A model generated the notes under the pieces. That model did no database searches. It saw only the letters and a program-made list of their open reading frames with translations, and was not told where the DNA came from. Source: Competibacteraceae bacterium UBA2792 (GTDB lineage: Bacteria > Pseudomonadota > Gammaproteobacteria > Competibacterales > Competibacteraceae). From it: a DNA stretch of 5,047 nucleotides. Positions 1 to 4,805 of this stretch are shown piece by piece. Each line of letters begins with the position of its first letter. The first letter of the stretch is position 1. A program made the translations under genes and the position numbers. Location of the stretch: assembly GCA_002352125.1 (NCBI GenBank), contig DEHU01000295.1:1-5047 (forward strand), read 5' to 3'.

Positions 1-320
1 TCGAGCCGGCCGACCGCGATCCAGCGGCCATTGCGCAACGCGGGCAACCGGTCGAACACCGTGGGCCGACCGTCGGGGTCGCGACGGGTCGCGACTTCGC
101 CGACCGGTTTGTAATAGGCCAACACACGGCGCCGTTGGCGAAATTCGCTCACCTGAACCGGTTTACCGTCGATCCGGATTTGATCGGTACCGCTCACCTG
201 AAGGCCCAGTTGTGCGGGCGAACCATTCACATCGATTCGACCTTGGCGAACCCAGTCTTCGATCTGGCGCCGAGAGCCCACACCGGTGCGGGCCAGAAAT
301 TTCTGCAAGCGTTCAGCCAT
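1..320 (-). CDS. rluB: 23S rRNA pseudouridine synthase RluB, N-terminal part (runs off the left edge)
   Basis: RsuA/RluB/RluE-family pseudouridine synthase, which converts a uridine of 23S rRNA to pseudouridine (U2605 in E. coli for RluB). The visible 106 codons begin MAERLQKFLARTGVGSRR, a typical S4 RNA-binding domain covering roughly residues 1-60. The YYKPVGEV segment that opens the catalytic domain follows, then GRWIAVGRL at the window edge. The next codon starts GA and should encode the catalytic Asp of the GRLD motif, so the active site itself is cut off. The ATG at 320 lies inside the end of scpB (8-bp overlap, ATGGCTGA), with a weak GGAA Shine-Dalgarno 7 nt upstream, suggesting translational coupling. 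RsuA and RluE share this fold. RluB is preferred because it is the paralogue usually found next to scpB. Confidence 0.93.
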   Translation of the reverse strand, partial: MAERLQKFLARTGVGSRRQIEDWVRQGRIDVNGSPAQLGLQVSGTDQIRIDGKPVQVSEFRQRRRVLAYYKPVGEVATRRDPDGRPTVFDRLPALRNGRWIAVGRL

Positions 321-915
321 CGGCGGATTCCGTTGAAGGCAATGAGTCGCCGGACGAGCCGATCGAGCGGCGATCCAGTTCGGCGCCGATCACATCCAGA
401 TCGCGCAATGCCGCCAATGGCGGCAGTTCGCTCAGACTCTTGAGGTTGAAATAATCCAGGAAGGCAGATGTCGTGGCGTACAGGGCCGGGCGGCCGGGTA
501 CTTCGCGATGGCCGACCACTTTGATCCAGCTACGTTCCTGCAAGGTTTTCATGATGCTACTGCTGAGGCTAACTCCTCGTACCGCCTCGATCTCGCCACG
601 AGTAACCGGTTGGCGATAGGCGATCAACGCCAAGGTTTCCAGCAAGGCGCGCGAGTAACTGGCGCTGCGCTCCTCCCACAATCGCGACACCCAAGGCGAA
701 AACGCTTTGGGCACCTGCAAGCGAAACCCGCCGGCGACTTCGACCAGTTCCACGCCACGCCCCTCGCATGCGGCCGCCAGTTCGCTCAATGCGACGCGCA
801 ACGCATCCCGGCCGGGACGTTCCGCTTCCGGGAACACGCCCAGCAAGCGATCCAGCGACAGCGGTTCGTCGATGGCCAGCAGCACCGCTTCCAAAATCGC
901 TTTCAGTTCCGGCAT
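313..915 (-). CDS. scpB: Segregation and condensation protein B (ScpB)
   Basis: ScpB is the dimeric winged-helix (kite) subunit of the SMC-ScpA-ScpB condensin, which compacts and segregates the chromosome. The 200-residue protein has two tandem winged-helix domains. The first covers about residues 1-75, starting MPELKAILEAVLLAIDEPLS. The second covers about 85-160 and carries the family hallmarks LLETLALIAYRQPVTRGEIE (91-110), RGVSLSSSI (113-121) and GHREVPGRPALYATT (125-139) followed by FLDYFNLKSLSELPPL. After about residue 165 the tail is Ser/Asp-rich and probably disordered. The start lies 9 bp after the scpA stop, with no convincing Shine-Dalgarno, so translation probably depends on ribosomes leaving scpA. 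The last 8 bp overlap rluB. The length is normal for the family. Confidence 0.97.
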   Translation of the reverse strand: MPELKAILEAVLLAIDEPLSLDRLLGVFPEAERPGRDALRVALSELAAACEGRGVELVEVAGGFRLQVPKAFSPWVSRLWEERSASYSRALLETLALIAYRQPVTRGEIEAVRGVSLSSSIMKTLQERSWIKVVGHREVPGRPALYATTSAFLDYFNLKSLSELPPLAALRDLDVIGAELDRRSIGSSGDSLPSTESADG

Positions 916-924
916 CGCTAACGC

Positions 925-1710
925 TTATACTCGCCTGCGGACGTGAATCGGTGCGAACGGTTCGATCTGCACCAATTCCAACAGCGTCTCCCGGAGCAAT
1001 TCCAGCACCGCCAGCAGGGTCACCACCACGCCCATCCGGCCCTCTTCGGGTCGAAACAGCGCGGTGAAGGGCGTAAAACGCAACGCATCCAGCCGCTCCA
1101 AAACTTGGCTCATGCGCTCCCGCACCGATAATGCCTCGCGCTGGACGCGATGGCGCCCAAACAATTCGGCGCGAGCCAGCACTTCGCGCAACGCATCCAA
1201 CAGATCGCGCAAACCAACCGGCGGCGGCAGGCGCACGATTCGCTGCTCGGCTGGCTCGGCTCCAGCGACGAAAGTATCGCGCTCCAGTCGCGGCAGCGCG
1301 TCCAGCGCCCGGGCCGCCTGCTGAAACCGCTCGTATTCTTGTAGCCGGCGCACCAGCTCGGCGCGCGGGTCTTCTTCCTCCGTTTCGGTCAAGGCCGGAC
1401 CCGGCAACAACAACCGCGACTTGATTTCCGCTAGCCAGGCCGCCATCACCAGATATTCCGCCGCCAGTTCCAGCCGCAATTCCCGCATCAGCGCCAGATA
1501 TTCCATGTATTGCCGGGTAATGTCGGCAATGGGAATATCGAGGATGTTGAGGTTCTGGCGTCTGATCAGATACAGCAATAAATCCAACGGCCCTTCGAAC
1601 GCTTCCAGGCACACCTCCAGCGCGTCGGGCGGAATATACAGATCCGACGGCAACTGGGTGTAAGGCTCGCCACCAACCTTGGCCAGCGGTAGGGTTTCGA
1701 TGGCGTCCAT
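925..1710 (-). CDS. scpA: Segregation and condensation protein A (ScpA)
   Basis: ScpA is the kleisin that bridges the SMC head domains and binds a ScpB dimer. The 261-residue protein shows the N-terminal kleisin signature FEGPLDLLLYLIRRQNLNIL (38-57), then IPIADITRQY and EYLVMAAWLAEIKSRLLLP (85-103). An acidic linker (TETEEEDPR, about 108-116) and a long mostly helical middle follow. The C-terminal winged helix ends in VVVTLLAVLELLRETLLEL (about 228-246), which normally contacts the SMC head. The start is well bounded: an in-frame TGA sits directly before the ATG, so it cannot be extended. No Shine-Dalgarno is visible. The 48-nt gap after trpS holds a 12-codon mini-ORF ending at that TGA, so reinitiation is possible. 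No smc gene is in the window, as is usual for this locus. Confidence 0.97.
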   Translation of the reverse strand: MDAIETLPLAKVGGEPYTQLPSDLYIPPDALEVCLEAFEGPLDLLLYLIRRQNLNILDIPIADITRQYMEYLALMRELRLELAAEYLVMAAWLAEIKSRLLLPGPALTETEEEDPRAELVRRLQEYERFQQAARALDALPRLERDTFVAGAEPAEQRIVRLPPPVGLRDLLDALREVLARAELFGRHRVQREALSVRERMSQVLERLDALRFTPFTALFRPEEGRMGVVVTLLAVLELLRETLLELVQIEPFAPIHVRRRV

Positions 1711-1749
1711 TCAGCGAGCGGTCGGCGATGATCGGCAGGGGTGCGGCAT
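1711..1749 (-). other. Possible 12-codon upstream mini-ORF abutting scpA
   Basis: In the trpS-scpA gap an ATG at 1749 opens a 12-residue frame, MPHPCRSSPTAR, whose TGA directly touches the scpA ATG (TGAATG). A weak purine stretch (AAGAGAA, just after the trpS stop) lies a few bases before it, whereas scpA has no ribosome binding site of its own. It could deliver ribosomes to scpA by termination-reinitiation. It could equally be chance, since short frames are common and the peptide resembles nothing I know. Confidence 0.25.
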
Positions 1750-1758
1750 GTCGTTCTC

Positions 1759-2769
1759 TTACGCTTTGCCCAGCGGCCGAATGCCCACCGCGCGCCGCAA
1801 TGCTTGCAGGAACGGCACGCTGTACTCGCGCGCCCGCACCGCGCCACGCTTGAGAATCTGCTCGATGTGGTCGGGCTTCTCCAGCAATTCCTGGTAACGC
1901 TGGCGCGGCTCGCTCAAGCGGGCGTTCAGATATTCGAACAAGATTTGCTTCATCTCGCCCCAACCGATGCCTTGGGCATAGCGCGCCCGCATCGCTGCCG
2001 CTTCCTCCACCGTCGCAAATGCCTGATAAATCTGGAACAGCGTGCAAGTATCCGGGTCCTTGGGCGCTTCCGGTGGCAGCGAGTTGGTCTTGATGCGCAT
2101 GATCAGCTTGCGCAGCGCCTTTTCCGGCTCGAACAACGGGATGGTGTTGCCGTAGCTCTTGCTCATCTTGCGACCGTCCAGCCCGACCAACACGGCTGCT
2201 TTTTCGTCCACCACCGCCTCGGGCAACACGAAGTGTTCGCCGTACAGGTAGTTGAAGCGGGCAGCGATATCGCGGGCCATCTCCAAGTGTTGCACCTGAT
2301 CTTTGCCGACCGGGATCTTGTTGGCCTTGAATATGAGAATGTCCGCCGCCATCAGGATCGGGTAGCAGAACAGCCCCATGAACACGCCCTTGTCGGGATC
2401 CTTGTCGGGATCGGCCAAGTTGTCGGCGACCGCGGCCTTGTAAGCATGGGCGCGGTTCATCAGCCCTTTGGCGGTCACGCAGGTCAACATCCAGGTCAGC
2501 TCCAGAATTTCCGGGATGTCGGTCTGGGCGTAAAAGATGACATTCTCGACATCTAGCCCCAGCGCTAGCCAGGTCGCAGCAACTTCCAGTCGCGAGCGGT
2601 GGACCAAAGCCGGGTCCTGGCACTTCACCAGCGCGTGATAGTCGGCCAAGAAATAGAACGATTGCACGTCCTTACGGCGACTGGCTTCGATGGCGGGCAG
2701 GATCGCACCGACGTAGTTGCCCAGATGCGGCGTGCCGGTGGTGGTGATGCCGGTAAGCGTGATTTCCAT
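1759..2769 (-). CDS. trpS: Tryptophan--tRNA ligase (TrpRS)
   Basis: Class Ic aminoacyl-tRNA synthetase that activates tryptophan with ATP and attaches it to tRNA-Trp in the cytosol. At 336 residues it has the usual bacterial length. The HIGH-type signature is seen as GTPHLGNYVG (12-21) and the KMSKS loop is exact in GLDGRKMSKSYGN (197-208). Between them lie the Rossmann-core segments FLADYHAL, MGLFCYPILMAADIL (131-145) and PVGKDQVQHLEMARDIAARFN, which help form the substrate site. The start MEITLTGITTTG matches homologues, although no Shine-Dalgarno precedes it. It follows the M50 gene by 25 bp. One oddity is an exact tandem duplication giving DPDKDPDK at residues 120-127, in a loop outside the signatures. 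I see no T-box or leader that would mark Trp-dependent control. Confidence 0.98.
   Translation of the reverse strand: MEITLTGITTTGTPHLGNYVGAILPAIEASRRKDVQSFYFLADYHALVKCQDPALVHRSRLEVAATWLALGLDVENVIFYAQTDIPEILELTWMLTCVTAKGLMNRAHAYKAAVADNLADPDKDPDKGVFMGLFCYPILMAADILIFKANKIPVGKDQVQHLEMARDIAARFNYLYGEHFVLPEAVVDEKAAVLVGLDGRKMSKSYGNTIPLFEPEKALRKLIMRIKTNSLPPEAPKDPDTCTLFQIYQAFATVEEAAAMRARYAQGIGWGEMKQILFEYLNARLSEPRQRYQELLEKPDHIEQILKRGAVRAREYSVPFLQALRRAVGIRPLGKA
2389..2412. repeat. Exact 12-bp tandem duplication within trpS
   Basis: CTTGTCGGGATC occurs twice back to back (2389-2400 and 2401-2412). Read on the coding strand it encodes DPDK twice in frame. It adds or removes whole tetrapeptides without shifting the frame, so it could vary in length by replication slippage. 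Confidence 0.9.
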
Positions 2770-2794
2770 GTGGCGACGGTATTCGGATTCGGAA

Positions 2795-3442
2795 TTAAAA
2801 GAAAAACAGCGTCAGGATAAAATTTCGGATGCCGTTGACGAGGGGCATCAGATTCAGCAGACCGCTGGCCAGCAGCAACACTAGAACGATCAGACCGTAG
2901 GGTTCCATCCGCGCCATCGCCAAACCGAAGCGGTCCGGCAATATTCCCGCCAACACCCGCGATCCGTCCAGCGGCGGAATCGGCACTAGGTTGAGCACGC
3001 CCAGCATGACGTTGACATCGATTCCGGCCACTCCCATCAGCAGCAGCGGTTCGCCCAACCACGGCAGCATGTCTCGCAACCCGTGCCCGATCACCGCCAT
3101 CAGCCCCCAGCCGAACGCCATCGCCAGATTGGAGCCTGGTCCGGCCAGCGCCACCAGCGCCATATCGCGCTTGGGCTGGCGCAGCCGGTTGTAGTTGACC
3201 GGTACCGGTTTGGCCCAGCCGAAAATGAAACCGCCGAACACTGCCAACAGCGCCGGCACCAGCACGGTGCCGACCGGGTCGATGTGCCGCAGCGGATTGA
3301 GGCTGAGCCGGCCCTGCGCCTTGGCGGTGGTATCGCCGCAGCGCAATGCTATCCAGCCGTGCGCCACTTCGTGCAGGGTGATCGCCAGCAGCAACGGCGG
3401 TGCCATGACGACCAAAAGTTGAATCACGTTCAATTCTTGCAT
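2795..3442 (-). CDS. Small site-2 protease family zinc metalloprotease (M50)
   Basis: Polytopic inner-membrane metalloprotease of the M50 family (COG1994-like, no PDZ domain, distinct from RseP), expected to cut substrates within or near the membrane. In its 215 residues the zinc motif HExxH is present as HEVAH (24-28) in the first membrane segment. The third metal ligand is the Asp of NLVPIPPLDG (141-150). The family motif NPLRHIDPVG (49-58) and AGPGSN (100-105) are also intact. Hydrophobic segments lie at about 8-30, 58-75, 92-118, 128-148 and 180-200, and the protein ends in a hydrophobic FFF. The start MQELNVIQ agrees with homologues. It has no Shine-Dalgarno, but a TATAAT lies 6 nt upstream. 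Substrates of this small subgroup in gammaproteobacteria are not established to my knowledge. The location between yciO and trpS gives no direct functional clue. Confidence 0.93.
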   Translation of the reverse strand: MQELNVIQLLVVMAPPLLLAITLHEVAHGWIALRCGDTTAKAQGRLSLNPLRHIDPVGTVLVPALLAVFGGFIFGWAKPVPVNYNRLRQPKRDMALVALAGPGSNLAMAFGWGLMAVIGHGLRDMLPWLGEPLLLMGVAGIDVNVMLGVLNLVPIPPLDGSRVLAGILPDRFGLAMARMEPYGLIVLVLLLASGLLNLMPLVNGIRNFILTLFFF

Positions 3443-3448
3443 GGCGCG

Positions 3449-3454
3449 ATTATA
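3449..3454 (-). promoter_or_regulatory. Candidate -10 box upstream of the M50 protease gene
   Basis: A perfect TATAAT lies 6 nt before the protease ATG, within the 33-bp gap after yciO. Initiation at the usual distance would fall on or next to the A of the ATG, implying a leaderless mRNA. The -35 region is weak: TAGTCC (3478-3473) at 18-bp spacing matches only three positions. It may be a weak internal promoter or chance. Confidence 0.4.
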
Positions 3455-3475
3455 CGCAGCCCTTCCGGGCGCGGA

Positions 3476-4096
3476 CTAGAGAAATGGGCTGGCGTCGCCC
3501 AACCCCTGGCGGACCAGCTCCGGCGCTTCGCCGGTCAAGTCGATCACCGTCGTGGGTTCGTGCTGACCGGGACCGCCGTCGATGATCAGCTCCACATCGT
3601 TGCGCAAACGCGCCTCGATCTCTTCGGGATCGGCCAAAGGCCAATCGTCGCCCGGCAGGATCAGCGTACAACTCATGATCGGTTCGCCCAGCTCCGCCAG
3701 CAGAGCCCGAGCGATGACGTTGTCCGGAATCCGGATACCGATAGTTTTGCGGCGAGGATGCTGCAAGCGGCGCGGCACTTCGTGAGTGGCTTGCAGAATA
3801 AAAGTAAACGGCCCCGGCGTGGCGGCCTTGAGCAAACGGTAGCGGCGATTGTCCACCTTGGCGTAGATGGCAATTTCCGAAAGATCGCGGCAAACCAGGG
3901 TAAAATTATGATGCCGGTCGGTCTGGCGAATGTGGCGGATGCGTTCGGCCGCTGCCTTATCGCCTAGCCGGCAACCCAACGCATAGCTGGAATCGGTGGG
4001 ATAGACGATCACGTCCCCGGCGCTCAGCCGCTCGACGGCTTGGCCGATCAGGCGCGGTTGCGGATTGATCGGATGGATTTGTAAAAAACGGCTCAT
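3476..4096 (-). CDS. yciO: YciO, Sua5/YciO/YrdC-family protein
   Basis: Member of the Sua5/YrdC superfamily, whose TsaC and Sua5 members make threonylcarbamoyl-AMP for tRNA t6A. At 206 residues it has the same length as E. coli YciO and resembles it throughout, from MSRFLQIHPINPQ at the start to GLGDASPFL at the end. Visible blocks are VIVYPTDSSYALGC (29-42), HNFTLVCRDLSE (63-74), TPGPFTFIL (93-101), RKTIGIRIPD (116-125) and PTTVIDLT (181-188), all forming the nucleotide/RNA-binding fold. The Ser-x-Asn found in true TsaC appears here as Ser-Cys-Thr (142-144), which favours YciO over TsaC. Its physiological role is not firmly settled. It is the first gene of the minus-strand cluster, and only a poorly placed AGG precedes the start. 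Many automatic annotations would call it L-threonylcarbamoyladenylate synthase, which may overstate what is known. Confidence 0.94.
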   Translation of the reverse strand: MSRFLQIHPINPQPRLIGQAVERLSAGDVIVYPTDSSYALGCRLGDKAAAERIRHIRQTDRHHNFTLVCRDLSEIAIYAKVDNRRYRLLKAATPGPFTFILQATHEVPRRLQHPRRKTIGIRIPDNVIARALLAELGEPIMSCTLILPGDDWPLADPEEIEARLRNDVELIIDGGPGQHEPTTVIDLTGEAPELVRQGLGDASPFL

Positions 4097-4108
4097 AACC
4101 TGTACTAT
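4079..4108 (+). promoter_or_regulatory. Candidate sigma-70 promoter for the yciB leader
   Basis: TTGTAA (4079-4084) and TACTAT (4103-4108) are separated by 18 bp, and a TG directly precedes the -10 element. Initiation would be expected near 4114-4116. The -35 box lies inside the first codons of yciO on the other strand. This is the best plus-strand match I find upstream of the terminator-like hairpin. Confidence 0.4.
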
Positions 4109-4130
4109 GTTTTAGTTGTGTCAATCGCAA
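4104..4130 (-). promoter_or_regulatory. Weak candidate promoter for yciO
   Basis: On the minus strand TTGCGA (4130-4125) and CATAGT (4109-4104) are 15 bp apart, and initiation would fall next to the yciO ATG at 4096. A perfect TTGACA (4124-4119) is also present but has only GGTTAT-like sequence at -10, overlapping the start codon. Either way the untranslated leader would be very short or absent. The main promoter might instead lie further upstream. Confidence 0.25.
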
Positions 4131-4201
4131 CTATTTGGAGAGGCAACTTGCCAGCTTGGCGTTGCCCGGTCAAGACGGCGACCGCAGGGCCGCCTTTTTT
4201 T
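4115..4201 (+). ncRNA. Putative structured leader RNA or small RNA upstream of yciB
   Basis: This inferred transcript of about 85 nt starts near the candidate promoter and ends in a T-tract. Hairpin 1 spans 4142-4166: GGCAAC pairs with GTTGCC and GCCA with TGGC around a GCT loop, with a two-base TT bulge, giving ten base pairs. The terminator-like hairpin (4177-4194 plus T-tract) follows. A competing fold pairs 4158-4171 with 4180-4194. A GGAGAGG purine run at 4137-4143 precedes hairpin 1 but leads to no ATG. I do not recognise a known riboswitch core. The structure is visible in the sequence; transcription and function are inferred. Confidence 0.4.
4177..4201 (+). terminator. Rho-independent terminator/attenuator in the yciB leader
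   Basis: GGCG-A-CC, loop GCAG, GG-C-CGCC forms a GC-rich stem (six pairs and one A-C mismatch) followed at once by seven T residues. Only the plus strand has the T-tract. No plus-strand gene lies upstream in the window, so it cannot be an ordinary gene-end terminator. It sits about 50 bp before the yciB start, which fits attenuation or the 3' end of a small RNA. Confidence 0.65.
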
Positions 4202-4251
4202 CGTTTCCGCCCGCCGCTTTCCTGCTCTACGAACGAAACTGCGCTATCGGC

Positions 4252-4803
4252 ATGAAACTGTTATTCGACTTCCTGCCCATCGTGTTGTTCTTTGTCGCCT
4301 ATAAACTGGCAGATATTTACGTTGCGACCGGCGTATTGATTGCCGCAACCCTGGCGCAAGTTGGCTGGATCTGGTTGCGGCAACGGCAAATCGAAAAATT
4401 GCCGCTCATCACCGCCGGCCTCGTTTTAGTGCTGGGTGGAGCGACGCTGGCCCTACACGATCCGATCTTCGTGAAATGGAAACCGACCGTGGTGAATTGG
4501 TTGTTTGCCGTGGCGTTCGTGGTCAGCCGCTTCGTTGGCCGGAAAACTCTACTGGAACGGATGATGGGCAGCCAACTGGAACTTCCGGCCCCGGTCTGGG
4601 TCAAGCTAACGTTTGCTTGGGCGATCTTTTTCTTCGCCATGGGCGCGGCTAATTTGTATGTCGCGTTCACGTTCGACGAAAACACCTGGGTCAATTTCAA
4701 GCTGTTTGGGATGCTGGGCCTAACGTTGGTGTTTGTGCTGGCGCAGGCTGCCTACATGAGCCGCCATCTCAAGATCGACGACGCCCCGTCAAAGGAGTCC
4801 TGA
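4252..4803 (+). CDS. yciB: Septation protein A (YciB/IspZ family), inner-membrane protein
   Basis: Polytopic inner-membrane protein of 183 residues (E. coli YciB 179), a family linked to cell division, cell length and envelope synthesis; its biochemical activity is unclear. The start [19 protein letters not shown] is the typical YciB N-terminus, and [18 protein letters not shown] (69-86) is the family signature. Hydrophobic segments fall at about 4-18, 22-42, 50-67, 80-95, 116-138 and 149-167, with a short charged tail ending PSKES. The frame is open upstream to a TTG at 4135, but that extension would run through the terminator hairpin and lacks homology, so 4252 is chosen. The Shine-Dalgarno is poor. 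It is followed after 2 nt by yciI. The AT-richer look of the coding sequence fits its hydrophobic codons and needs no transfer. Confidence 0.95.
   Translation: MKLLFDFLPIVLFFVAYKLADIYVATGVLIAATLAQVGWIWLRQRQIEKLPLITAGLVLVLGGATLALHDPIFVKWKPTVVNWLFAVAFVVSRFVGRKTLLERMMGSQLELPAPVWVKLTFAWAIFFFAMGAANLYVAFTFDENTWVNFKLFGMLGLTLVFVLAQAAYMSRHLKIDDAPSKES
4791..4797 (+). promoter_or_regulatory. Strong ribosome binding site of yciI
   Basis: AAAGGAG lies inside the last codons of yciB, 8 nt before the yciI ATG. It is the clearest Shine-Dalgarno in the window and fixes the yciI start. Confidence 0.9.
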
Positions 4804-4805
4804 CT

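Noticed and set aside
796..1198. The 12-mer CGCAACGCATCC found three times (near 797, 1079 and 1187)
   Set aside because: Each copy lies in coding sequence and encodes the same short peptide (DALR-like) with preferred codons in scpB and scpA. No spacing or symmetry suggests a regulatory repeat.
1741..2556. A 271-codon plus-strand frame antisense to trpS
   Set aside because: It resembles no protein family and has a His/Gln/Arg-rich composition typical of antisense translation. It is explained by the codon bias of trpS.
569..2623. A 684-codon open frame on the minus strand running through trpS, scpA and scpB in a different frame
   Set aside because: Its product is low-complexity, rich in Arg, Gly and Ala, and it overlies three clearly conserved genes. 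Long stop-free alternative frames are expected in GC-rich coding DNA.
2781..2792. ATTCGG repeated twice in the gap between the protease gene and trpS
   Set aside because: A six-base doublet is too short to be significant and forms no hairpin or recognisable operator.
3455..3473. Hairpin (GCCC-TTCC-GGGC with flanking CGC/GCG) in the yciO-protease gap, considered as a terminator
   Set aside because: No T-tract follows on either strand, so intrinsic termination is not supported. It may only modestly affect read-through.
3083..3967. A 294-codon plus-strand frame antisense to the protease gene and yciO
   Set aside because: It crosses two real genes and their gap, has no recognisable motif, and has the same antisense-type composition.
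4135..4251. A 39-codon N-terminal extension of yciB starting at TTG
   Set aside because: It would place the terminator hairpin and T-tract inside the coding region, and YciB homologues begin at the MKLLFDFLP start at 4252.
4118..4255. A GTG- or TTG-led leader-peptide frame with two Trp codons, suggestive of Trp attenuation
   Set aside because: The only purine-rich run leads to a TTG, the Trp codons are not adjacent, the frame runs past the terminator into yciB, and yciB is not a tryptophan biosynthesis gene. Chance is more likely.
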